Assembly: GCA_034104345.1 (NCBI GenBank)
Contig: JAXEDY010000016.1
Coordinates: 1-64,000, forward strand
Source: HGM11416 sp034104345
Lineage (GTDB): Bacteria; Bacillota; Clostridia; Christensenellales; Borkfalkiaceae
DNA: 64,000 nt
Direction of reading: 5' to 3'
Positions within the stretch are counted from its first letter, which is position 1, and each line of letters opens with the position of its first letter. Of the stretch, positions 9,301-16,882 are shown piece by piece. A program made the translations under genes and the position numbers. The notes beneath the pieces are model-generated. The model was not told where the DNA came from. It ran no database searches and saw only the letters and a list, made by a program, of their open reading frames with translations.

Positions 9301-10240
9301 AACCGTAAATACTTCGAAAAACGATGTTTCTTTTGATTTTGCGGTTGTAAACAGCACGCCCGAAATGGCAGATACCGCTTCGTGCGATTTAGCCGAAGGC
9401 GCCGACATAGTTATTGCCGCCGACCTTAAAGGAAACGAAATAGCTCTTATTACCGTTGACGGTATCGACCTTAGCGGAAGCGAATATATGTATAATTCCG
9501 AAGGCAACCTCGTTATTAAATATAACTATCTTAAAGGCTTAACCGCAGGCGAACACGCTTTCGTAATTAAAACCACTTCGGGCGCGCAAAAAACGCTTAC
9601 CGTAACCGTTACCGATTCTACTCCCGTTTTCGGAAGCGCGGCAGATTACGATAAAAAGATCGCCGGCGATTACGTTATCGACGTTAACCTTTCTGGCAAA
9701 GAAATTACCGAAGTTAAGTTCGACGATACCCTTCTTACCGCCGCCGATTATTCGTATGAAAACGGAAAACTTACCGTTAAAGCGTCGGTTTTCGCAGGAA
9801 AAAACGCAGGCAGTTACGTTCTTAAAGTAACCACCGTCGGTTCGGCTTCGATAACCGTTAAGGTTCTCGACGTTGCGCCCGAATTCGAAGGCGAATACGA
9901 AATAAAAAAAGGTAACGCGCTTGTTATCGCCGTTAACTTAAACGGCAAAAACATTGTTTCGTTAACCTTGGGCGAACTCGTTCTTACCGCCGACGATTAC
10001 TCGTATGAAAACGGCAAACTTACCATAAACGCCGAAGTTTTAAGCGAACTTGCTTCGGGCAAGCAAACCGTTGTTCTTACCACCACCGGTGGCTCGGCGC
10101 AAATAACCGTTACGCTTAAAGACGCAGGTTCGATTGTAAGCGGCGGATGCTCGTCGTCGGTAGGCGGCAGCCTTGCTCTTACTTTGGTCGGCGCGGTTGC
10201 AATAGTATGGCTTTGCCGTAAACGCAAAAAACAAAACTAA
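6395..10240 (+). CDS. Giant secreted surface protein with carbohydrate-binding-like and CBM_X2-like modules
   Basis: This is a surface-exposed binding protein with no recognised catalytic domain. A signal peptide (LALLSLTCVLAVAASLFA) spans about residues 9-35. Four jelly-roll-like modules follow at roughly 38-220, 225-415, 425-620 and 700-900. CBM_X2-like Ig repeats of about 80 aa lie at 630-695 and about 905-1245; each carries a conserved pattern of the type YSYENGKLTVKA then G-x-x-T/L. The C-terminus has a glycine/serine segment with one cysteine (SGGCSSSVGG), a hydrophobic helix and a final RKRKK cluster, the layout of a membrane-anchor or sorting tail. AGGAGG at 6382-6387 sets the start. 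It stands alone, divergent from AraC, and probably binds polysaccharide. Confidence 0.75.
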   Translation: MKTKRQKRVTLALLSLTCVLAVAASLFATGLTGFAKADDNTLYSQDFESLSTDFSGDEIYQNSGWAGGTRSIVQSTKTYIKAPYQFWDDGCQKTAMYTNTSRIIPSTEEGKDYALTMRVKPYGDFKNLTIGVIGPDNATYNSVIILKSGENGYAANYADASFVTINSAVLGADGWYDVSATVKGTGGYVHFVFYMNVDGTRYAEINAANATGVCLESFKFADGETVVYELELAPGFVGESELFSAYGLAGFASTAGTYKDGINGKTLRSVYGFYPAGADGTSFQTEPLYVNENWISKTLEKDKTYYIEFTVRPFGHVKTIYCMFNQVVGVTSSVDSQIIINSDKSYNTAEYGEKVFGNVTVAWVDGSFKVNAEMKGTGGLFKLFFNIQSSDPTAANENKDTGIYLDDISIKTEKEPEADPTEGEYKVVLSRNFNNDPLDVSGSDAMFHTNGFAGVAGGQLTIKENGFNGDRCLSAMYKFFVDEDGGGWQEANLYLDSGKLGNTADGKIYRWDMQIKPTGSVDMVYIGFESQKPAIVKDYVRLQGGEARVEAAASGSKLIKAVLNGYADGVYDVSVYMYGNGGYTFNFINAHCTDSATANANFDTGVLLDNYSILVKKEAEAAGFNVTRRFYNTHNAKDLALVTSFADIDAITVDGAAIDAQNYAFENGKLTVKANYLKTLANGVHEIVAENAAGAQSTLTLNVGYVPVGEIYNNDFSAMVELNGDQDANDNFFRNSWFDPADYKIYTEGTEDKIIKFVPKAIDESNVGLFQTNPNDGRMHYLTKDKRHVLSLDLKPMDNSVICARGLTHDASADIEFFFMEIDLKTGKLVSGTQSADISYDVTAKEDGWYRLSISFSYEYAGESYAYVQFRAAAPTLESVWYMDNFVAESEVFAKLVSSSPNYDLGANKKPYAIIALNGFDILSVKEGETALVKDTDYTLTDTPTPDQYRLELTDAFCNKYKLGDRKTITVNTSKNDVSFDFAVVNSTPEMADTASCDLAEGADIVIAADLKGNEIALITVDGIDLSGSEYMYNSEGNLVIKYNYLKGLTAGEHAFVIKTTSGAQKTLTVTVTDSTPVFGSAADYDKKIAGDYVIDVNLSGKEITEVKFDDTLLTAADYSYENGKLTVKASVFAGKNAGSYVLKVTTVGSASITVKVLDVAPEFEGEYEIKKGNALVIAVNLNGKNIVSLTLGELVLTADDYSYENGKLTINAEVLSELASGKQTVVLTTTGGSAQITVTLKDAGSIVSGGCSSSVGGSLALTLVGAVAIVWLCRKRKKQN

Positions 10241-10290
10241 AACTAAAAAATCTTTATAAACGATTAAACCTTAAACTTTAAAATTTAAAT

Positions 10291-10337
10291 GCGGAGCGGC
10301 TTTGCACGGATTTCTTGACAAATGCCGCTTCGCTTTT
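10291..10337 (+). terminator. Terminator after the 1281-aa surface protein
   Basis: GCGGAGCGGC (10291-10300) pairs with GCCGCTTCGC (10324-10333) with one mismatch, followed by TTTT. The loop is long (23 nt). Confidence 0.6.
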
Positions 10338-10403
10338 AAAAACGTAAATATTTTTAAATTAACTACAATATTTTTGAATTAACTACCGCTTACGGAGCAT
10401 ATT

Positions 10404-12842
10404 ATGAACAACGAAAACATAAACGGCGGCAACTTAAAAAACGAAAACGCAAACTTAAAAGGCGAAAAGCAACTTTACAGTTCGAAAAGCGAATATTTTT
10501 CGTGGATAAACAACACCAACGAAGGCTCGACCGAACAGCAGACTATTGCCAATCTCGAATTTTTTGCATACCTTAAAAAAACGTATAACATGTCGCTCGA
10601 TATTTACGCGTGGGATGCCGGCAATCTCGACGGGGCGGCGGGCGGCTACGAGTTCGAAGACGGCGAAAAAATTAAAAAACAGTTTCCGCACGGGTATAAG
10701 CCCGTTGTAGATTATGCGCGCAGTAGCGGCATAAGAATGGGCGTTTGGGGCGGTGCCGACGGTTACGGCGACGACGAAAAAAGCGCCGAAAAACGCCGCG
10801 AACAACTTGTAAAACTGTGCCGCGACTATGATTTCGCGCTGTTTAAATTCGACGCGGTGTGCGGCGGTCTGCGCCCCGAAAAGCAAGAAGAATTTGCAAA
10901 AACCCTGCAAGAATGCAGAAAATACGCACCCGACCTTATTTTGCTTAATCACCGCAACGACTTAGGCGCCGCTTCGAAATACGCCACCACTTTTTTGTGG
11001 GAAGGCATTGAAACTTACGTCGACGTTCACGGCTATAACAAGGTTACCGCGCCGCACAACAGGGCGTATACGTTTTTCAGAGGGCATACGCCAAAGCTTA
11101 AACGCAACACCGAAGATCACGGCGTGTGTATATCATCGTCGGTAGATTATTTCGACGATGATCTTGTTTATCAAGCGTTTAACCGTTCGCTTATTTTAGC
11201 GCCCGAAATTTACGGAAATCCTTGGTTTTTGCGTGACGACGAATACGCGATGCTCGCGCGTATTTTCAACCTGCACAAAAGATTTTCGGATATTTTAACA
11301 AGCGGATTTTTGCCCGAAACGGATCTTGGCAACAACGCCGTTTTTCGCGGCGACGGCAAGCGTATGTTTTTGGCGACCGGCAACGCAAGTTGGCAAACAA
11401 AAACGATTACGCTTACGCTCGATTCGTCGGCGGGGCTTAAAAAGTGCGACCGCGTTTGCGTTATTTACAGATTCCCCACCGAAAAATTCGTGGGCGAATT
11501 TAACTACGGTGAAAGCGTAAAAATCGATTTAGCGCCGTTTCGGGCGACTTTAATCGAAATTTGCGATTTTAGCGTTTGCGACAGCGTAATTTTAAACGCC
11601 GAATATAAAGTTCTGCACGAAACCGAAAGCGGAGTTATCGATAAAATTAACGTTTTGAAATACGACGGAGTAAATCCCGTAACGCTGTATACCCCGAAAA
11701 CAGGCGAAAAGCGCGAGATAAATTTTGATGTTAAAGGGCAGGGTGCGTTCGATTACGTGCAGAAAACGCCCGAAAAATTAGGCGTTCTTGCCGATTGCGA
11801 AGTCGAAAATATTTTAAAAACGGGTGAATTTTTATATGAAACCGCTTGTTTTTCGGCGGATAATCTGTCGCTCGAACGCCGCTCGGTTTTAAGATCGGGC
11901 AAAAGCGATATTAAAGAGGTAGAAAAAGCGCGCGAGTTGTTTTTCGCGCAAAACTCTTATAGGGTAAGGGGGCTCGAACCGTCGTCGGTGTTTAAAGGCG
12001 AAGAAATTTTCGACGTAAAATCGCGCGCCTATTACAATCACGACGGCAGAAAGGGCTATCGCGTAGACGGCGGGTGTTTACGAATAGATTTCGGCAAAAA
12101 AATTAACGCCGAACGGCTCGAAATCGAATATTTCGACGCGCACGAAGCAAACGATATGTTCGAAAAACAAACGGTTAACGCGGGCGAATTTTCAAACGAC
12201 CTTAAAAATTGGCAAAGCGCTTTGCCCGAAATTAAAGCCCTTTACAAAACCGAAAACGAATTTTTATATTATTATTGCGACACGCCGGGTAAAATTGCGG
12301 GCGACAGAATGCGCGCCACGTTCAAAATAAACAAAAACGCGCGTTATTTCAGGCTGAAAGAGCCGATAGATCGCATATATTCGGTTAAGGTTTATTCTGC
12401 CGCAGGCGAAGTAAAACTTGAAAATCCCACGCTTACCAACCTTTTCGCACACTACGACAAAAAGAAAACCGCCGCGATTCAATCGGGCAGTTTTAAACTT
12501 AAAAATCTTCCGCAAAACCCTTATATAGCGGTCGCTTTCGACGGCGAAACGGGCGAAGAGGGGGTTATGTGCGTTGCCGAAATAAAAGGCAAAATCGTGG
12601 GTTTTCCGTCGCGCGCGCCCGCGTTCCCCGCAAACGCGTTCGAATATCCCGTTCACCCTGTAAACGGCAATTACACTTTCTTTTTGCCGATAGGTAAAGA
12701 CCTTGAAAATTCCGAAATAAAAATCACCGCGGTGTATTCGGGCAGTAAAGTTAAAGCGACCGTTTATTTATGCGACGGGCTTTCAAGCCGCGGCGTAGGC
12801 CTTCCGATTCCTTTAAAAAAACGTAAAACTAAAACCTGCTAA
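10404..12842 (+). CDS. Putative cytosolic glycoside hydrolase, clan GH-D-like (GH36/GH27 style)
   Basis: No signal peptide is present, so it should act on imported sugars. Residues about 30-390 look like a GH-D TIM barrel: a SLDIYAWDAG strand, GIRMGVWGGADGYG, then ALFKFDAVCGG with Asp150 in the place of the retaining nucleophile, and LLNHRNDLG. An SSSVDYFDDD segment may supply the acid/base aspartate. The remaining 400 residues are beta-rich, with two carbohydrate-binding-like modules. Alpha-galactosidase or a related activity is the best guess but is not proven; clan GH-D also has fucosidase-like and isomaltodextranase relatives. GGAG (10394-10397) is well placed for the ATG. Two repeat terminators follow. 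Confidence 0.55.
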   Translation: MNNENINGGNLKNENANLKGEKQLYSSKSEYFSWINNTNEGSTEQQTIANLEFFAYLKKTYNMSLDIYAWDAGNLDGAAGGYEFEDGEKIKKQFPHGYKPVVDYARSSGIRMGVWGGADGYGDDEKSAEKRREQLVKLCRDYDFALFKFDAVCGGLRPEKQEEFAKTLQECRKYAPDLILLNHRNDLGAASKYATTFLWEGIETYVDVHGYNKVTAPHNRAYTFFRGHTPKLKRNTEDHGVCISSSVDYFDDDLVYQAFNRSLILAPEIYGNPWFLRDDEYAMLARIFNLHKRFSDILTSGFLPETDLGNNAVFRGDGKRMFLATGNASWQTKTITLTLDSSAGLKKCDRVCVIYRFPTEKFVGEFNYGESVKIDLAPFRATLIEICDFSVCDSVILNAEYKVLHETESGVIDKINVLKYDGVNPVTLYTPKTGEKREINFDVKGQGAFDYVQKTPEKLGVLADCEVENILKTGEFLYETACFSADNLSLERRSVLRSGKSDIKEVEKARELFFAQNSYRVRGLEPSSVFKGEEIFDVKSRAYYNHDGRKGYRVDGGCLRIDFGKKINAERLEIEYFDAHEANDMFEKQTVNAGEFSNDLKNWQSALPEIKALYKTENEFLYYYCDTPGKIAGDRMRATFKINKNARYFRLKEPIDRIYSVKVYSAAGEVKLENPTLTNLFAHYDKKKTAAIQSGSFKLKNLPQNPYIAVAFDGETGEEGVMCVAEIKGKIVGFPSRAPAFPANAFEYPVHPVNGNYTFFLPIGKDLENSEIKITAVYSGSKVKATVYLCDGLSSRGVGLPIPLKKRKTKTC

Positions 12843-12861
12843 CAAAATAGTAACGATAAAT

Positions 12862-12909
12862 AAAAAGTCTGCAAAAGTGCCGTTAATCGACATATAGGCG
12901 GACTTTTTT
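12862..12909 (+). terminator. Stem-loop repeat copy 3
   Basis: AAAAAGTCTGC (12862-12872) pairs with GCGGACTTTTT (12898-12908), with one T-G wobble, around the core GTGCCGTTAATCGACATATA. It follows the GH-D-like gene by 20 bp and ends in T6. Confidence 0.85.
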
Positions 12910-12929
12910 ATTTTTAACTTATTTTTGCG

Positions 12930-12974
12930 AAAAACCCGTTAATGTTTCGATAATCGACTTATAGACGGGTTTTT
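12930..12974 (+). terminator. Stem-loop repeat copy 4
   Basis: AAAAACCCGT (12930-12939) pairs with ACGGGTTTTT (12965-12974) around TTTCGATAATCGACTTATA. The arms differ from copy 3 but pair perfectly. It lies in the convergent gap before the ArsR-type gene and can act in both directions. Confidence 0.85.
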
Positions 12975-13017
12975 GCGTGTTTTTATGTGATTTTTTACGC
13001 AGATCAAAGCGCGGGCG

Positions 13018-14010
13018 TTATTTTGTGCCGTCATCCGAATAAGTTACCGAAAAAATTATGCCCTGATTATAATCGCCGAAGTTTTTGCCGAACAGATTTA
13101 TGCCGCCCGAATGTTTTTCGCCCGTTAAAGCGGCAACTTTAAATTTAACGCACTTTTCGTCCGAAATAAAGGCGAAATCGTTTACGGTAAGTGTTTGGTT
13201 TACGTTTACCTGATTAAGCCACACGCCGTGTTCGTCTATTTTAATCTGTAAAAGCATTCCGAATTGCGTCGATTGTTTCGGCCAGCGTTCGGGCGAGTAT
13301 TTGCCGCGCCTGCCGCCGAAATCCCCGGGGGAAGTGTAAAGCGCTATTTTTTTATCGTTTAAATAAAAGGTTATGTCAGACTTGAACGAATTGTTATAGT
13401 TGTCGCACTCCGAGCACAGTTCCAGCGAAATCTGAATTTCGTCGATTGTTTTGTTTTTAAAGCGGGTGTTGGGTATTAAATATTCTAAATATCCCGATGA
13501 AAACCAAATTATTTCGGCTTTAACGTGGCGATATGAATAAAAAATATCAGGTTGTGCTTCGGGACCGATAAGGCTGCCTTCGCCGTCGGCTATACCGCAG
13601 GGCGCGTTTACGGCAAAATCCGAAAAACAACCTATGGGAATTTCGGTTCTGAATATTTCGCGTGCCGAAAGTTCGCTTTTTTCTTCTTCCGAAAACAAAA
13701 TTTCAACGCAGTTGCGTTTAAGCGCAACTATTTTTTCGTTGCCCTTTTTCGAATTGTTGTGCGTAACGTTTACAATCCCTGCTTTTTGCAACAATTTTAT
13801 GTGAAAGGATATGTTCGAAAGCGACATGTTAAGTTTTTCGGCTATTTCCCACACGGTGTAAGAGTTGTGCGATAAAAGTTTTAAAATTTTTCGCCGCGTT
13901 GTCGCGTTTAAGGCGGTAGCAAACGCGTCGAGCATTTTTTCGTCCGAAAGCGACAAAGTTAACCGCTTTTGAAAAAGCGAATCGCGGTTTTTAAAAAAAT
14001 CCTCTGCCAT
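13018..14010 (-). CDS. ArsR-type winged-helix regulator with large C-terminal sensor domain
   Basis: This is a DNA-binding regulator, probably of the divergent sugar-uptake operon. Residues about 28-100 form a winged helix (ATTRRKILKLLS, then YTVWEIAEKLNMSLSNISFHIKLLQKAGIV). The 225-residue C-terminal part has no metal-binding cysteine set of classical ArsR proteins; it is beta-rich with aromatic patches and may be a sugar-sensing jelly roll. AGGTG sits 5 bases before the ATG. The promoter is near consensus. The next gene on the other strand is a sugar-binding lipoprotein, and a 16-bp palindrome lies between the two promoters. Length (330 aa) is about three times that of a minimal ArsR protein. 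Confidence 0.8.
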   Translation of the reverse strand: MAEDFFKNRDSLFQKRLTLSLSDEKMLDAFATALNATTRRKILKLLSHNSYTVWEIAEKLNMSLSNISFHIKLLQKAGIVNVTHNNSKKGNEKIVALKRNCVEILFSEEEKSELSAREIFRTEIPIGCFSDFAVNAPCGIADGEGSLIGPEAQPDIFYSYRHVKAEIIWFSSGYLEYLIPNTRFKNKTIDEIQISLELCSECDNYNNSFKSDITFYLNDKKIALYTSPGDFGGRRGKYSPERWPKQSTQFGMLLQIKIDEHGVWLNQVNVNQTLTVNDFAFISDEKCVKFKVAALTGEKHSGGINLFGKNFGDYNQGIIFSVTYSDDGTK

Positions 14011-14039
14011 ATTTTCACCTTTATTAAATTAAAGTTTTA

Positions 14040-14056
14040 CGTTGTGTTAAACAACG
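14040..14056 (-). promoter_or_regulatory. 5'-UTR inverted repeat of the ArsR-type gene
   Basis: CGTTGT and ACAACG flank a 5-base spacer in the transcribed leader. It could be a leader hairpin or a second operator. Confidence 0.35.
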
Positions 14057-14104
14057 GGAGATATTCGCGCCGCATTATTTTTTTTATAGTCGCGCTACGT
14101 TCGT

Positions 14105-14133
14105 ATTATATATTTTTTAAACGGATATGTCAA
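14105..14133 (-). promoter_or_regulatory. Promoter of the ArsR-type regulator
   Basis: Minus strand: TTGACA (14128-14133), 17-bp spacer, TATAAT (14105-14110). Both boxes match consensus. Confidence 0.8.
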
Positions 14134-14170
14134 TCCGATTTGCGAAAATCAACAAAAACAACCCTTAACT

Positions 14171-14186
14171 TTCGATAATTATCGAA
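14171..14186. promoter_or_regulatory. Candidate operator palindrome
   Basis: TTCGATAATTATCGAA is a perfect 16-bp palindrome between two divergent promoters, 38 bp from the boxes on either side. This is a natural place for the ArsR-type protein to bind. The assignment is inference. Confidence 0.5.
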
Positions 14187-14223
14187 GTTTAAAAGAGTAA
14201 ATTCGTCAAACCGAAAATAGTTG

Positions 14224-14252
14224 TTGTAATCGATTTTTGCGTATGCTATAAT
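14224..14252 (+). promoter_or_regulatory. Promoter of the second transport cassette
   Basis: TTGTAA (14224-14229), 17-bp spacer, TATAAT (14247-14252). The leader to the ATG at 14374 is about 115 nt. Confidence 0.65.
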
Positions 14253-14373
14253 TATTACGCTAAAGCGCCGCTTAAATCATTTCTATATAAAAAAGAAGCG
14301 CAAAATGCCGCAAGCTTAACAAACTTAATTTTTAAACGAATTTAAACGCGGCAAAAAAAACAGGAGAGAATAT

Positions 14374-15855
14374 ATGAGAAGACTGAAAAGATTGTTGGCT
14401 TTAACTCTTGCCGTCGCTTGCACGGCGTTCGGCGGTTGTTTTTTCACCGACGGCGGAAGCAGCGACGCAAACGTTGACGAAAAAACGTTCGAACTCGACA
14501 AAAACAAGCAATACAACATTGAATTTATGATGTGGGGCGCCAAAAACGAGCAGGATAACTATTCGGCGCTTATCGATAAGTTTATGGACGAATATACGAA
14601 CGTAACCGTAAGCATAACCACGCAGGATCCCACGCAGTATATGAGCGTGCTTACGGGCAGACTTTCGGGAACGATGCCCGACGTGTTTTATATGCCCGAA
14701 TACGAATTCCGTTCGTGGGCAGACGCAGGCAGACTTCTGCCTATAAGCAAAGGATTAACCGACGGAGAACGCAGCGGGCTTTGGAATACGGCGATAGATT
14801 GGTATTCTTACGACCGCCAAAGCAAAACGCTCGGCTCGTCGGGTAGCAGCGAACTTTATTGTTTGCCCAAAGACATAGGTCCGTGGACTCTTATGTATAA
14901 CGTCGATCTTATAACCGAAGCGGTAGAAAACGGCAAACTTACGCAAAGCGAAGCCGACTTGCTTGCCGACGACAAAAACGCGCTTACCTGGGCGCAGTTT
15001 ACGGATATTTGCGTTAAACTTCAAAACTATTACGGAACCGAAAAGGGCAACGATAAGTTTTTTGCCGTGCCTTATTACGAATTGAGCAGCGCGCTCTGGT
15101 CGAACGACGCCGATTATTTCGACGATAACGCCATAAACAGCAAAATAACCGAAGATAACTTTGCGCAAACTATCGAATGGCTGTGGGATCTTATGCACAC
15201 CTATAAGGTTATTCCCAAATCTACGGGCGACACGGCGCAGAATATGTTTCTCGCCAAAAACAGCGCGTTCTGCTGGGTAGGACCTTATCTTACGCCGATG
15301 TATTATCAGCAGGGAATGAATTACAGGCTTATGCCCGTTCCGTATAACGGCGAAAATCCGCAGGCTAAAAGCACCACTTGGATAGGAACTTTGGGTCTTG
15401 CGATAAGCGCTGTCACCAAAAGCCCCGCGGCGGCAATGGCGCTTGCGAAATATTTAAGCATTAACGAAAGCGCACAGGAAGATCTTATAACCCGCGGGCA
15501 GCTTATGCCCAACATAAAATCGACCGCGCTCGATAAAAACAAATTCTTATCAAAAACTTCAGAAATAGGGCGCATCTGGCCCGAAAACGCAAGCCTTTAT
15601 TGCGACATAGTGGACGAATTCGGCGGCGATACGCGAAAAGCGATAGGAATTTCGGGCGAAGACAAAATCGGCGCGAAAGTCCGCCCGCATTATCACACGT
15701 TCGAAAATTCGTGGCTGGGCGCGTTAGAAATGAAAATAAGCGAAATGTACGGTTTTAAAGATAAATCGCAGATTAAAAAAGCGCTTGAAGATTATAATCC
15801 GACAATGCAGGCTTATCTCGACAGGTCGAACAAAAGCGCGGGCATAACGAAATAA
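14374..15855 (+). CDS. Extracellular solute-binding lipoprotein, family 1
   Basis: This is the binding lipoprotein of the second sugar importer. The signal peptide ends in a lipobox at Cys22 (FGGC), followed by an acidic linker. Family 1 features include IEFMMWGAKNEQDNYSALIDKFMDEY at the N-lobe, MPDVFYMPEYEF, and a C-lobe helix beginning KSPAAAMALAKYLS. At 493 aa it is of normal size. The gene has its own promoter, divergent from the ArsR-type regulator, and heads an operon running to at least 17815 and probably on through the surface lipoproteins to about 25167. Two hairpins separate it from its permeases. Confidence 0.9.
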   Translation: MRRLKRLLALTLAVACTAFGGCFFTDGGSSDANVDEKTFELDKNKQYNIEFMMWGAKNEQDNYSALIDKFMDEYTNVTVSITTQDPTQYMSVLTGRLSGTMPDVFYMPEYEFRSWADAGRLLPISKGLTDGERSGLWNTAIDWYSYDRQSKTLGSSGSSELYCLPKDIGPWTLMYNVDLITEAVENGKLTQSEADLLADDKNALTWAQFTDICVKLQNYYGTEKGNDKFFAVPYYELSSALWSNDADYFDDNAINSKITEDNFAQTIEWLWDLMHTYKVIPKSTGDTAQNMFLAKNSAFCWVGPYLTPMYYQQGMNYRLMPVPYNGENPQAKSTTWIGTLGLAISAVTKSPAAAMALAKYLSINESAQEDLITRGQLMPNIKSTALDKNKFLSKTSEIGRIWPENASLYCDIVDEFGGDTRKAIGISGEDKIGAKVRPHYHTFENSWLGALEMKISEMYGFKDKSQIKKALEDYNPTMQAYLDRSNKSAGITK

Positions 15856-15866
15856 AATCGATAAAA

Positions 15867-15885
15867 ACGCCCGAAAATCGGGCGT
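15867..15885 (+). promoter_or_regulatory. Intra-operon hairpin after the binding protein
   Basis: ACGCCCG (15867-15873) pairs with CGGGCGT (15879-15885). No T-run follows. It is in the same position as the hairpin in the first cassette. Confidence 0.6.
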
Positions 15886-15935
15886 AACATCAGCTGCGAT
15901 TAACCGCAAAATATAATCAGCGAAAAGCAAAAAAT

Positions 15936-15953
15936 CGCCGTAAAACCACGGCG
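15936..15953 (+). promoter_or_regulatory. Second intra-operon hairpin before the permease
   Basis: CGCCGT (15936-15941) pairs with ACGGCG (15948-15953), ending 17 bases before the permease start codon, so it could also affect translation initiation. Confidence 0.45.
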
Positions 15954-15970
15954 TAATCGTTAAGGATAAA

Positions 15971-16876
15971 ATGGCAAAAAGCAAGTTAAACACCAAAGAA
16001 AAAATAGCGTCGCTTTTAATGGTATCGCCTCTGTTTATAGGGTTCGTCGTGTTTACGGTCGTGCCTTTAGTTGTGGCGGTGATTTACAGCCTTGTCGACT
16101 ATATGCCGCTTTCTGGTAGAATTTTCCCCGTTAGTTTAGACGTGTATAAACGCCTTTTTTCGGGCGAACTGGTGGCGGTAAGTTTCGGGCAGGTAATTGC
16201 AAACACGCTTATACTTATGATTTCTATCCCCGTAAACCTTGCGATAGGGCTTCTTTTTTCGATAATAATAACGCAAAAAGGATTTAAAGGCGGAAGTTTT
16301 TTCAGGGTAGTTTTATATTTGCCCGCGGTTACGGGCGCGGTCGCCATAACGCTCGTGTGGAAACTAATGTTCAACCAGACGCAAGGCATAGTGAACGTCG
16401 TTTTAAAGGCGATGGGGCTTATCGAAGAAAACATCGACTGGCTTGGCATAACTTCGGGCGCGTTTTATCCGCGGTTCGTTCTTATAATCAAAAACGTGTG
16501 GGGCGGCATAGGCGGCGTTATTATTTTATACGTTGCGGGCATTTTGAACGTTCCCAAAACCTATTACGAAGCCGCCGAAATAGACGGCGCAACAAAAATA
16601 AAACAAGCCCTTGCCATAACCATACCCATGCTTACGCCAATAACTTTTTATCATCTTATAGTTTCGGTTATAGGCGGATTGCAGGCTTTTATGGATTCGC
16701 AACTTTTATCCACTACTTACGCAACGCAGACCATAGTTTATTTTATTTACGACCACGGCATAAACAACTATCTTTACGGCTATGCGTCGGCGGCTTCCGT
16801 TCTGCTTGCGACGGTAATTATGATAATTACGGTTATACAGTTCAAAATTTCAGACAAATGGGTTTATTCGGAGTGA
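15971..16876 (+). CDS. Sugar ABC transporter permease (MalF/UgpA-like)
   Basis: This is the first pore subunit of the second importer. It has six hydrophobic segments (the first is SPLFIGFVVFTVVPLVVAVIY). The EAA loop reads PKTYYEAAEIDGATKIKQAL, followed by ITIPMLTPIT, near residues 195-225. AAGGAT lies just upstream of the ATG. Seven bases separate it from the next permease. The 301-aa length is standard. Confidence 0.92.
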   Translation: MAKSKLNTKEKIASLLMVSPLFIGFVVFTVVPLVVAVIYSLVDYMPLSGRIFPVSLDVYKRLFSGELVAVSFGQVIANTLILMISIPVNLAIGLLFSIIITQKGFKGGSFFRVVLYLPAVTGAVAITLVWKLMFNQTQGIVNVVLKAMGLIEENIDWLGITSGAFYPRFVLIIKNVWGGIGGVIILYVAGILNVPKTYYEAAEIDGATKIKQALAITIPMLTPITFYHLIVSVIGGLQAFMDSQLLSTTYATQTIVYFIYDHGINNYLYGYASAASVLLATVIMIITVIQFKISDKWVYSE

Positions 16877-16882
16877 TGTTGT

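Noticed and set aside
10315..10343. TTGACA as a promoter for the gene at 10404
   Set aside because: It lies in the loop of the terminator hairpin at 10291-10337 and has no good -10 at 16-18 bp.
12264..12656. Long minus-strand open frame opposite the GH-D-like gene
   Set aside because: Its composition is that of a shadow frame and it has no SD or promoter. Many similar antisense frames occur because of the codon use here.
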